Source of the DNA: Caproiciproducens sp. CPB-2
GTDB taxonomy: Bacteria > Bacillota > Clostridia > Oscillospirales > Acutalibacteraceae
Length of the DNA stretch: 64,000 bases
Assembly (NCBI RefSeq): GCF_036287215.1
Contig: NZ_CP142860.1
Coordinates: 496,001 to 560,000 of the forward strand
Direction: 5' to 3'
Positions 32,627-40,976 of this stretch are shown one piece after another (positions within the stretch are counted from its first letter, which is position 1; each line of letters opens with the position of its first letter). Both the position numbers and the translations under genes were made by a program. A model generated the notes under the pieces. The model made no database searches. It had not been told where the DNA came from and saw nothing but the letters and a program-made list of their open reading frames with translations.

Positions 32627-33787
32627 TTGCGGATTGCATTTTTTACGGATACTTTTTACCCGCAGGTCAACGGGGTTTCCAACACATTGTCCTATTTGAG
32701 CCGGTATCTGAAGGCCAGAAATATCGAGCACGTCTTTTTTGCTCCCGATTACGGCTTCGATTCCGACGAGTGCGCGGGTCTGCCTGTGACGAGGTTCAAA
32801 GGCTTTTGCCCGATCATCTATCCGGAGTGCCGGATCGCGTTTGCGCCGCTGGAAAAGATAACCGGCCTTCTTGCGGAATTCGCCCCGGATGTGGTACATA
32901 TCGTAACCGAGCTGAGTATGGGTCTGGTCGGGCTGCGCGCGGCAGAGGCGCTGGGGATTCCGGTCGTGATGTCTTACCATACCAATTTTGACAAATATCT
33001 TCATTTTTACCACCTGACCTATTTCAGTCAGGCTCTGTGGCATTATATGAAATGGTTCCACAGCTTTGCGCTGGTGAATCTGTGCCCCTCCCGCGATACG
33101 CTGGAATCCATGAAGCGGCGGGGGTTTCAAAATCTGGGCATCTGGTCGCGCGGAATCGACCTGGACCGTTTCGGTCCCTCCCATTTTTCGCCGGAGCTGA
33201 GAGAGCGGCTTGGGGCCCGGGACAAAACCGTATTTTTGTACGTCGGCCGGGTTTCGGTGGAAAAGGGCCTCGACGTCCTGATGCAAAGCATCCGCGCCGT
33301 CAATGAAACCCACGGTGACCGGGTGCAGTTCTGGATTACCGGAGACGGTCCCTTTTTAAGGGAGATCGCATCCTTAAAACTGCCGAACGTCGTTTTTACC
33401 GGCGAGAAGCGGGGTGCGGAGCTGGCGCAGGTCTATGCCAGCGCGGACGCGTTTGTGTTTCCATCCGGAACCGAAACCTTCGGAAACGTATTGCTGGAAG
33501 CCATGGCCAGCGGGCTTGCGCCCATCTGCACGGACTCCGGAGGGGTGACGGACTATACGGTTCACGATGAAAATGCGCTCGTATGCCGGTATGGGGATTC
33601 CGACAGCCTTTCGCGGGCCATCCTCGACCTGCTGGACCCCCAGCTGCGCAGCCGGATCCGCCAGAAGGCCCTTCAGACGGCAAAAAGCAGAAGCTGGGAT
33701 TCCATATTCGATTCCCTGATGCTGCACTACGGATCGGCGACGCTTTCTCTTCCCGCCCGACGGCAGGCCGATATCCATAAATCCTGA
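32627..33787 (+). CDS. GT4-family glycosyltransferase (glycolipid-type)
   Basis: 386-residue GT-B glycosyltransferase. FFTDTFYPQVNGVSNTLSYL and VVMSYHTNFDKYLHFYHL in the N-terminal acceptor domain and the C-terminal donor site FPSGTETFGNVLLEAMASGLAPICTDSGG match bacterial GT4 enzymes that glycosylate diacylglycerol or build mannolipids. Start TTG 32627 with AGGGGCGG upstream. With UDP-glucose dehydrogenase next to it, UDP-glucuronate as donor and a glucuronosyl lipid as product is a reasonable guess (inference). Confidence 0.87.
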   Translation: MRIAFFTDTFYPQVNGVSNTLSYLSRYLKARNIEHVFFAPDYGFDSDECAGLPVTRFKGFCPIIYPECRIAFAPLEKITGLLAEFAPDVVHIVTELSMGLVGLRAAEALGIPVVMSYHTNFDKYLHFYHLTYFSQALWHYMKWFHSFALVNLCPSRDTLESMKRRGFQNLGIWSRGIDLDRFGPSHFSPELRERLGARDKTVFLYVGRVSVEKGLDVLMQSIRAVNETHGDRVQFWITGDGPFLREIASLKLPNVVFTGEKRGAELAQVYASADAFVFPSGTETFGNVLLEAMASGLAPICTDSGGVTDYTVHDENALVCRYGDSDSLSRAILDLLDPQLRSRIRQKALQTAKSRSWDSIFDSLMLHYGSATLSLPARRQADIHKS

Positions 33788-33818
33788 TCGATATATGGAA
33801 AAAGATTGATTTTATACG

Positions 33819-33842
33819 CCCTGTACGCCGAGCCGTACAGGG
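33819..33842 (+). other. Hairpin just before the ugd ribosome site
   Basis: CCCTGTAC and GTACAGGG form an 8-bp perfect stem with an 8-base loop, ending four bases before AAGGAG. No T tract. It may affect translation or mRNA processing. Confidence 0.4.
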
Positions 33843-33855
33843 AGAAGGAGACAGC

Positions 33856-35247
33856 ATGAAAATAGCGGTGATAGGAACGGGCTATGTGGGGCTGGTCACG
33901 GCCGTTTGCCTGGCGCATTGGGGGCATGAGGTGACCTGCGTCGAGACGGATACGGAAAAGCTTTCCATCCTGAGGGCGGGACGTTCCCCTATTTTTGAAA
34001 AAGGGGTGGAGGAATTGATGCAAAGCTGTGCCGAAAAGCTGGCTTACACGGACGACTGCGGCGAAGCGTGCCGCGGCGCGCAGGCCGCCTTTATCTGTGT
34101 CGGAACGCCCGAACGCGAGGACGGATTTGCAAATTTGAAGCAGGTTTTTGCGGTCGCCAAACAGATCGCCGCCTCCGCGCGCGGGGACTGCGTCTGCGTT
34201 GTCAAATCCACCGTGCCGATCGGTACCAACCGCAAATTGGAGCGGCTGTTTTTTTCGGAGGCCGGAAAGGGCGTTACGATCGAAGTCGCCTCCAACCCGG
34301 AATTTTTATCGCAGGGCACCGCCGTCCGCGATTTTCTGTTTGGTCCACGGGTCGTCATCGGCGTGGAAAGCGCGCATTGCGGGGAAATCCTCAGGAGCAT
34401 TTACGCCGGTTATCAGGGACAGGTCATCGTAACCGACCGGCAGACGGCCGAAATGATCAAGTATGCGTCCAATGACTTTCTGGCCCTGAAAATCTCCTAT
34501 ATCAACGAAATCGCCAATCTGTGTGAAATCGTGGGGGCGGATGTGGAAACGGTCGCGCGCGGGATGGGGGCGGACAGCCGCATCGGAAAGAATTTTCTGC
34601 GCGCGGGCATCGGCTACGGAGGGTCCTGTTTCCCAAAGGATACCAAGGCGCTCCACTGGCTGGCCAAATACTACGATTATGAGATCAAGACGATCAAGGC
34701 CGCAATCGAAGTGAACGAGAACCAGAAGATCCGGCTGATCAAAAAGGCCCGCCGGTATTATCAGAACCTGGAAGGATTGTCAGTCGCCGTTTTGGGGCTC
34801 ACCTTCAAGCCGGATACGGACGACCTGAGAGACGCGCCGTCCCTGCAGAATATTGCCGTTTTGCTGCAGGAGGGGGCGGACGTCCGCGTGTGGGACCCTT
34901 CTGGGTATGAACGCATCAAAAGGCTGTATCCTCATCAGATCACCTGCTGCGGCACGATCGGGGAAGCGATTCAGGATGCTCATCTCTGCCTGATCCTGAC
35001 GGAGTGGGAGCAGATCCGGAACTTTGACCCCGCCGGATATGCACAGCACATGAAAAGGCCGGTTGTGATCGACGGGCGCAACTGCTACAGCCCGGCTGCC
35101 GTTCAGGGTGCGGGCATCGTCTATGACTCTGTCGGCAGGCCCCGCGTTCTGCCGGAAAACTGGGCGGATCAAACGGGCCGCGTGCTTTATCTGCCGGTCG
35201 ATCCCCGAAAAACAGCGCCGGATTTCCATACATTCCATGAGGCCTGA
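33856..35247 (+). CDS. ugd: UDP-glucose 6-dehydrogenase
   Basis: Oxidises UDP-glucose to UDP-glucuronate with two NAD+. The N-terminal dinucleotide fold has IAVIGTGYVGLVTAVCLAHWGHEVTCVE, the substrate loop has EFLSQGTAVRDFL, and the catalytic cysteine lies in GIGYGGSCFPKDTKAL. 463 residues, with a roughly 20-residue C-terminal tail beyond most homologues. AAGGAG precedes ATG 33856. Forms a set with the upstream glycosyltransferase. Confidence 0.95.
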   Translation: MKIAVIGTGYVGLVTAVCLAHWGHEVTCVETDTEKLSILRAGRSPIFEKGVEELMQSCAEKLAYTDDCGEACRGAQAAFICVGTPEREDGFANLKQVFAVAKQIAASARGDCVCVVKSTVPIGTNRKLERLFFSEAGKGVTIEVASNPEFLSQGTAVRDFLFGPRVVIGVESAHCGEILRSIYAGYQGQVIVTDRQTAEMIKYASNDFLALKISYINEIANLCEIVGADVETVARGMGADSRIGKNFLRAGIGYGGSCFPKDTKALHWLAKYYDYEIKTIKAAIEVNENQKIRLIKKARRYYQNLEGLSVAVLGLTFKPDTDDLRDAPSLQNIAVLLQEGADVRVWDPSGYERIKRLYPHQITCCGTIGEAIQDAHLCLILTEWEQIRNFDPAGYAQHMKRPVVIDGRNCYSPAAVQGAGIVYDSVGRPRVLPENWADQTGRVLYLPVDPRKTAPDFHTFHEA

Positions 35248-35348
35248 CAGATTCTGCTTCTGCTTACAGTACGATAAACGGACCTTATACGGACCCGCCT
35301 CTTCCAGGGCGGATTTTCCGTAACCGGTTCGTTTTTTTATTTTCCCTC

Positions 35349-35377
35349 TTGAAAAGAGAATGGGAAAGTCATATAAT
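35349..35377 (+). promoter_or_regulatory. Promoter of the TetR-exporter operon
   Basis: TTGAAA (35349-35354) and TATAAT (35372-35377) with a 17-bp spacer. Confidence 0.85.
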
Positions 35378-35388
35378 GATGGGGAAAA

Positions 35389-35420
35389 GTGACTTGTCAG
35401 TCATGTGACTGAACAGTCAC
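35389..35420 (+). promoter_or_regulatory. Palindromic operator for the TetR-family regulator
   Basis: A 32-bp imperfect palindrome with outer arms GTGACT/AGTCAC and inner arms CAGTCA/TGACTG around TG. It begins 12 bp after the -10 box, so bound repressor would block transcription start. The remainder of 35248-35348 holds no gene that I can see. Confidence 0.75.
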
Positions 35421-35451
35421 CACGGCTAAGAAATAAAAAGGGAGGGGTTTG

Positions 35452-36090
35452 ATGCCGAAACAGACTTTCTTCAATCTTCCTGCGGAGAAACGCAAGTGGA
35501 TTCTGAACGTCGCCGTAAAGGAGTTTGCGGAGCAGGGCTATAAAGGCGCCAATATCTCCAGAATGGTGCAGGAGGCCGGGATTGCGAAAGGCAGCTTCTA
35601 CCAGTATTTCGAGGATAAGGACGATCTTTATCTTTATATCGTCACCATCATCGCCGGGAAGAAGCTTGCGATCTATGAGAGGGAAAAAGGGCGGCTGGAG
35701 GATTTATCCCTCACCGGATTTCTGAGGGTGGTTTCCCATCAGATGTTTCGGGACTTTATGGAGAACCCCGAGCTGCTGCGCATCGGGGCGGATTTCGTAC
35801 AACTTGAGGGAGAACCGGTGTATCAGAAAATCATGAAACTCTATCCCGACATGACCAGTTCGTTTTTTGTTCCCTTTATTGAACATGAGATCGGGCAGGG
35901 CGAGATTTCGGGGAAGGTAAATCCGCGCCTGCTCAATTTTATTCTGGTCAGCCTGGGACTGTATCTCTCTTATGACTTGAAAACGACGAACGCCGAAACG
36001 ATCCAGGAGGAACTTGTCGATCAGATTCTTGACGATATGGAATATATCCTGAAGAACGGCATTTATACCGGTAAGGGGAAATCAATGTGA
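35452..36090 (+). CDS. TetR-family transcriptional regulator
   Basis: 212-residue repressor. The N-terminal TetR helix-turn-helix is clear (VAVKEFAEQGYKGANISRMVQEAGIAKGSFYQYFEDKDDLYLYIV); the rest is a ligand-binding domain with no recognisable ligand. ATG 35452 is preferred, with GGAGGGG just upstream; TTG 35449 is too close to it. It heads the operon that encodes an ABC exporter and lies downstream of a long palindrome, so it most likely represses its own operon until an exported compound binds (inference). Confidence 0.9.
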   Translation: MPKQTFFNLPAEKRKWILNVAVKEFAEQGYKGANISRMVQEAGIAKGSFYQYFEDKDDLYLYIVTIIAGKKLAIYEREKGRLEDLSLTGFLRVVSHQMFRDFMENPELLRIGADFVQLEGEPVYQKIMKLYPDMTSSFFVPFIEHEIGQGEISGKVNPRLLNFILVSLGLYLSYDLKTTNAETIQEELVDQILDDMEYILKNGIYTGKGKSM

Positions 36091-36124
36091 GCAGACGCTT
36101 TGATTTGGAGGGGGAATCCTGAGC

Positions 36125-36829
36125 TTGGACACAATTTTACAGGTCAAGGGCCTGACAAAGGAATACCATATGGGCGAAGTGACGGTACATGCGCTGCAGG
36201 GTGTGGATTTCACCGTGGGCGAAGGGGAGTTTGTCGTCATTCTCGGGCCTTCCGGTTCCGGGAAAAGTACGATTTTAAACATTGTGGGTGGAATCGACGT
36301 CCCCACGGCGGGGCAGGTGCTTTACCGCGGGCAGGACATCAGCGGCTATAACCAGAAAAAGCTTACGAATTACCGCCGGAACGCCGTTGGGTTCGTATTC
36401 CAGTTCTATAATCTCATGCAGAATCTTACCGCGCTGGAAAATATCACCCTGGCTTCGGAAATGGCGGCGCATCCGATCGACCCGCGCAAGCTGCTCGCCC
36501 AGATCGATATGGCGGAGCGCGGCGGGCATTTTCCGTCGCAGCTTTCCGGCGGGCAGCAGCAGCGCGTGGCGATTGCCCGCGCGATCGCCAAAAATCCCGA
36601 TATTTTGCTTTGCGATGAGCCGACCGGCGCGCTGGACGTATCCACCGGAATTCAGGTGCTTCACCTGCTGAAGGATTTCAACGAAAGCTACCGCAAGACG
36701 GTGGTCATCATTACGCACAACGCCGGAATCGCCGAAGTCGCCGACCGGGTCCTGACTGTAAAGGACGGCCGGATCGCCGGCGACCGGAGCAATTCCAACC
36801 CGATTGCGCCCGAGGAGGTGGCATGGTGA
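36125..36829 (+). CDS. ABC transporter ATP-binding protein (MacB/LolD type)
   Basis: 234-residue ATPase with Walker [10 protein letters not shown], signature LSGGQQQR, Walker B LLCDEP and VIITHN switch region. The [18 protein letters not shown] segment is typical of MacB/LolD/FtsE-type proteins, which pair with FtsX-like permeases. Start TTG 36125 with GGAGGGGG upstream. It overlaps the permease gene by seven bases. Confidence 0.94.
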   Translation: MDTILQVKGLTKEYHMGEVTVHALQGVDFTVGEGEFVVILGPSGSGKSTILNIVGGIDVPTAGQVLYRGQDISGYNQKKLTNYRRNAVGFVFQFYNLMQNLTALENITLASEMAAHPIDPRKLLAQIDMAERGGHFPSQLSGGQQQRVAIARAIAKNPDILLCDEPTGALDVSTGIQVLHLLKDFNESYRKTVVIITHNAGIAEVADRVLTVKDGRIAGDRSNSNPIAPEEVAW

Positions 36830-39180
36830 CACTTTGGAAGCAGGCCGTCCGGGGCGTGTGGCGCGGCCGAAAATCCTATCTTGCCTGTATCGTGCTTCTG
36901 GCGATGGGGATTATGGTTTATGTTTCCTATCAGCTGCTTTATGTCAATCTTTCCTCCGCACAGAAACAGTTTTATGCGTCGCAGCGGTTTGCGGACGGGT
37001 TCGCCTCGGTGGATGCCATCCCTGCCGGTGCCGTAAAGAACCTGTCCGATATCAAAGGGATTTCCCGCATGGACTCCTCCATTACGCTGGACGCCAGGGT
37101 GGTGGGGCTGAGCGACACCAAAATCGTCACGCTCAGGCTGAATTCCTTTGACCCCGAAGCTCCCGAACGGCTGAACAATTTTGTTTTGGAAAAGGGAACG
37201 GTTCCGGAAAGCGGGGGCCTTCTGATCGGGCAGACCTTTGCCGCCGCAAACAAGCTCGCGGTCGGGGATACCGTCCGCCTGATCGTGAACGGTCAGGAAA
37301 TCGAGCGTCAGATTACGGGCATCGCCCAAAGCCCGGAATACGTTTACGTCATCCCGGACACGGGCCAGCTCCTTCCCGACGACAGTGCGTTTGGGTTCGC
37401 CTTTGTCCCGGCAGCCGATCTGGAAACGCTGGGCAGCGGCAGGGGGATCGCCAACCGCCTGTCCTTCCTTCTGGAGAAGGGGGCGACCTTCCGGCAGGTG
37501 GAGGCTCCGCTGCGCGAAGCGCTGGAGCCGTACGGCCTGCGATCTCTGGCCGCGAGGAAGGACCAGCCCAGCCACGCGATGCTGCAGCAGGAAATCGACC
37601 AGCTTGGAAATATGAGCACCAGCATCCCGACGGTTTTCATCGTGATGGCCGTCCTGATCCTGTACATCATGCTCAAGCGCATGATCGAGCAGGAGCGGAT
37701 GCAGATCGGGACCCTGAAAGCCTTTGGGTTTTCCAACTGGACTATCGTCCTGCACTACCTGTCCTACGGCGTGGTTACCGGGGCCGTCGGCGGCGCTGCA
37801 GGCGTGCTGCTGGGGCTTGTGATGACCGGGGGAATGACGGAGCTGTATCTGGATTATTTCAGTTTGCCCGCCATTCAGGTCCCGCCAGACCCGTTTTACA
37901 TCCTGATGGGACTGCTGATCGCCGTCCTGTCAGGGCTTTTCGGCGCGTTTATGGGGGTCAGGGGCGTGCTCAGGCTGGAGCCCGGGGAAGCCATGCGGCC
38001 GCCGTCGCCCCCGGTGGTGAAAAGCGATCTTTTCGCGCGGCTCCCGCTGATCCGGAAGCTTCTTACCTCCTACGGGTTCATGGCATCGCGCAATATCACC
38101 CGCAATAAATTCCGCAGCACGTTCGTGCTGATCGGCATGGCCTTTGCGTTTGCCATCACCGCGTTTATGGCCTCTTACGGCGACATGTTCAAAACAATGA
38201 TGCTGGACCAGTTCACGAAGGTGGAGGTCTACGACCTGAAAATCACCCTCAAAACTCCCGCCGGCGCGGCCGATGCCATGGAGACGGCGGACGCCCTGAA
38301 AGGGGTCGACAGCGCCGAAGCGATTCTGGAGCTTCCGGCTGAGCTCCACCGGGAGCATCTGCAGGAAGCCGTTTCGCTGACAGCGCTTCCCGATGACGCC
38401 GGGCTTTACCGGATTTATGACATCGACAGCAAACAGAATCACAGCCCGCCGAAGGAGGGAATTCTGCTCAGCAGCACGCTGGCCAAAAAGCTTCAGGCGA
38501 AGCGGGGGGACATTCTTACCGTGCGCACGCCTTATACCGGCGACAGGGACATTCCGCTTCCGGTAATGGGCGTGGTCCACACGAACTCCGGTTCCTCCGC
38601 GTTCGTCAGCCTGAAAGGCATCTGGAACGCGCTGGACATTCCGCCGACGGTCAACAGCATCCTGCTGTCCGCAAAGGACCCGCAGGCGATCAAGGCGGAG
38701 CTGACGGACGCGAAAAACGTGGCCGCCATGACCGATCAAGAGGAGGCCAAGGCAAGCTATATGGATATGTTCCGTACTTATTCCTCACTGATGGAAATGA
38801 TGCAGGGGATCGGGATGATCATCGCTTTCGCCATTATTACCAACACGGCTTCGATCTCCCTTTCCGAGCGGAAGAGGGAATACGCCACCATGCGGGTCCT
38901 CGGGATGCATCCGAAGGAAATAGGGAAAGTGGTCAGCTTTGAATACTGGGTGCTGTCGCTTGGCGCGCTGCCCCTGGGCATCCTGCTTACGCGCATGATC
39001 AAGCAGGCCATGGCGGCTACGATTGACAGCGATCTGTTTACCATGCCCCTCAACACCCCGCTGGGAAGCTATCTTTCGGCGGCGGTCCTCTGCGCGGCGA
39101 CGGTGGCGCTGTCCAACCGTCTCGCAAGAAGGAGAATATCCAAATTCGACATGGTCGAAATTCTCAAGGAAAGGGAGTGA
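36823..39180 (+). CDS. FtsX-like ABC transporter permease
   Basis: 785-residue permease. One membrane segment near the N-terminus is followed by a long extracytoplasmic domain. Then there are FtsX-type helices (IPTVFIVMAVLILYIMLKRMIEQERMQIGTLKAFGFS), a second such unit and a final FtsX block (AIITNTASISLSERKREYATMRVLGMHPKEIGKV). The tandem eight- to ten-helix layout fits exporters of lipids, peptides or antimicrobials, and differs from the four-helix MacB. It is encoded with an ATPase and a HlyD-like adaptor. GAGGAGG precedes ATG 36823. Confidence 0.9.
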   Translation: MVTLWKQAVRGVWRGRKSYLACIVLLAMGIMVYVSYQLLYVNLSSAQKQFYASQRFADGFASVDAIPAGAVKNLSDIKGISRMDSSITLDARVVGLSDTKIVTLRLNSFDPEAPERLNNFVLEKGTVPESGGLLIGQTFAAANKLAVGDTVRLIVNGQEIERQITGIAQSPEYVYVIPDTGQLLPDDSAFGFAFVPAADLETLGSGRGIANRLSFLLEKGATFRQVEAPLREALEPYGLRSLAARKDQPSHAMLQQEIDQLGNMSTSIPTVFIVMAVLILYIMLKRMIEQERMQIGTLKAFGFSNWTIVLHYLSYGVVTGAVGGAAGVLLGLVMTGGMTELYLDYFSLPAIQVPPDPFYILMGLLIAVLSGLFGAFMGVRGVLRLEPGEAMRPPSPPVVKSDLFARLPLIRKLLTSYGFMASRNITRNKFRSTFVLIGMAFAFAITAFMASYGDMFKTMMLDQFTKVEVYDLKITLKTPAGAADAMETADALKGVDSAEAILELPAELHREHLQEAVSLTALPDDAGLYRIYDIDSKQNHSPPKEGILLSSTLAKKLQAKRGDILTVRTPYTGDRDIPLPVMGVVHTNSGSSAFVSLKGIWNALDIPPTVNSILLSAKDPQAIKAELTDAKNVAAMTDQEEAKASYMDMFRTYSSLMEMMQGIGMIIAFAIITNTASISLSERKREYATMRVLGMHPKEIGKVVSFEYWVLSLGALPLGILLTRMIKQAMAATIDSDLFTMPLNTPLGSYLSAAVLCAATVALSNRLARRRISKFDMVEILKERE

Positions 39181-39185
39181 GCCTT

Positions 39186-40577
39186 TTGAAAAAAATTGTA
39201 AAACTGGTGCTTCTGCTGCTTGTCGTCCTTGCTGCGGGCGCGGGCGCCTACCTGTATAAAACGGCTCCGCTGAAGGTGGAAACGGAGGCGCTCCGCCCGG
39301 AAACGGCGACGCTGACTTTTACCGAGCAGGGAGATTATGCTTACGACAATCAATACGACCTGTATCCTCTGGTGTCCGGGGAAATCCTCGGCGTACATGT
39401 GAAAAAAGGCCAGACGGTGAAAAAAGGCGACGTGATCGCCGAGGTGTACGACCCCGACTATCCCTATCAGATTAAACAGCTTCGGAGCAGCATCGGCGGC
39501 TACAATGCGCAGATCGCGAACCTGGGGCTTCAGGAGCAGAAGGAGCATGACAACGCCGCCGTAACGGTGGAAACGCTGAAGGGCCAGCTGGCCGCCCTGC
39601 GGGCGGAAATGGCCAAAAGCGGGGATACCACTCACTCCATTGAAAAGCAGATTCAGATACAGGCAAACGTTGTGGACATGAATCAGCGCAACGCCGATCT
39701 GGCTCACGAATATTACAGGGACGTCCGGGATCTCGATGACGAGACGATCCGTACGGCAAAAGAGGCATATAATCAGGCCAGGAGCGTCCTGTACCAGAGC
39801 CAGCTTGTTTTGGAGCAGCTCCGGGGCGGGAAGCCTTCCGAGGAACTGTATCAGGCGCAGGAGAGCGCGCTGGAAACCCAGATCGAATCCACGTCGGCGC
39901 TGCTGGAAAAAGGATATTCCTCCGGCATGCAGCAGTATTATCAGTCGCAGATCGAAGCGGCAAAGCTGAGCATCGCGCAGATGACGGAAAAAAAGGGCAG
40001 GGCGACCATCTACGCGCCGGTAGGCGGCGTCATCACCGACCTGCCAGTCCTGAACAAGAACATCGCGGAGCAGCAGGTGCCCGTCGCCAAAATCTCCTTC
40101 GGAGAAGTGGTGGAGACTTTTATTCCGGTCAGGGAAATCGACGGGGTAAAGGTGGGCGATCAGGTGGATTTGCTGCTGGATAAACGCATGGGAGAGAAAA
40201 CGATCAAAGGGCAGGTACTGGAAATAGAGGGGGAAGCGCAGGTCAAGACGTCCTCCCTCGGCGTGGAAGAGCGCAAGATCCGGGCTTTGATCCAGCCGAA
40301 GGAAAACGCGCTGGAAATCGGCTACGATATCGACGTCCGGTTTACCGTGTACACCCGGCAGAACGCTTTGGTCGTGCCAAAAACAGCCATGTTTGAAAAA
40401 GATGAGGGCGACTGTGTCTGGATTGTGAAAAACGGGGTTCTGGCGGTGCAGAAGGTGACCAAGGGGGTGGAGACCAGCGACGGCTGTATCATTGAGAAGG
40501 GCCTTTCCGCGGGCGACGCGGTGGTCATTGACGCCGACAACGAAAACCTGGCGCCGGGAAAGCACGCGGAATCATGA
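39186..40577 (+). CDS. HlyD/RND-type membrane fusion (adaptor) protein
   Basis: 463 residues: a short N-terminal membrane anchor (VKLVLLLLVVLAAGAGAYLY), a lipoyl-like half (LVSGEILGVHVKKGQTVKKGDVIAEVYDPDY), a long coiled-coil hairpin rich in Gln/Glu/Ala, the second lipoyl half (GRATIYAPVGGVITDLPVLNKNI) and beta-barrel/proximal domains. Together with the ATPase and permease it forms a MacAB-like efflux system in a Gram-positive organism. TTG 39186 is chosen because AAGGGAG lies nine bases upstream; GTG 39177 abuts that site. Operon end; no terminator recognised before the trp T-box. Confidence 0.88.
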   Translation: MKKIVKLVLLLLVVLAAGAGAYLYKTAPLKVETEALRPETATLTFTEQGDYAYDNQYDLYPLVSGEILGVHVKKGQTVKKGDVIAEVYDPDYPYQIKQLRSSIGGYNAQIANLGLQEQKEHDNAAVTVETLKGQLAALRAEMAKSGDTTHSIEKQIQIQANVVDMNQRNADLAHEYYRDVRDLDDETIRTAKEAYNQARSVLYQSQLVLEQLRGGKPSEELYQAQESALETQIESTSALLEKGYSSGMQQYYQSQIEAAKLSIAQMTEKKGRATIYAPVGGVITDLPVLNKNIAEQQVPVAKISFGEVVETFIPVREIDGVKVGDQVDLLLDKRMGEKTIKGQVLEIEGEAQVKTSSLGVEERKIRALIQPKENALEIGYDIDVRFTVYTRQNALVVPKTAMFEKDEGDCVWIVKNGVLAVQKVTKGVETSDGCIIEKGLSAGDAVVIDADNENLAPGKHAES

Positions 40578-40613
40578 AATTGCTTCCGGCATCCGATTTC
40601 CTGTAAAAAGGGG

Positions 40614-40642
40614 TTGACAGGAACCAGAATTTGTGGTACTCT
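40614..40642 (+). promoter_or_regulatory. trp operon promoter
   Basis: TTGACA (40614-40619) and TACTCT (40637-40642) with a 17-bp spacer, directly before the T-box leader. Confidence 0.75.
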
Positions 40643-40648
40643 CAATAA

Positions 40649-40926
40649 AATTAAATGAAAAACCGTTGATGCGGAGATAACGGTAGTCATGCTCTTACAG
40701 AGAGCCCGCGATGCTGAGAATCGGGCAGAAAACAGATTATCAAATGGACCGCAGAGGGCGCAGTCAAAGGCGGAAGCCGAGTATTCTGCGACGTGTTGGC
40801 ATACGTCAGTTGCCGGGGATATGTTGGTATCCCGCTAAGCGCACGGTTTGTGATACCGTGAATCAGGGTGGCACCGCGAGTTTTAAGCTCGTCCTTGACA
40901 AAAATTGTCAGGGACGGGCTTTTTTG
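40649..40926 (+). promoter_or_regulatory. Tryptophan T-box riboswitch with terminator
   Basis: Leader RNA that reads uncharged tRNA-Trp. The T-box core AGGGTGGCACCGCG is at 40865-40878. A TGG codon followed by a purine (40745-40747) in the stem I region fits a Trp specifier. The terminator (arms AAGCTCGTCCTTGACA at 40885-40900 and TGTCAGGGACGGGCTT after a short loop) ends in TTTTTT near 40925. Low tRNA charging would favour the antiterminator and turn on trpEGDCFBA. Confidence 0.93.
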
Positions 40927-40976
40927 TCGTCTCTGATCAGAATTTCCGATTTCAAGAAGAAAGGCGTGATCAGAAA

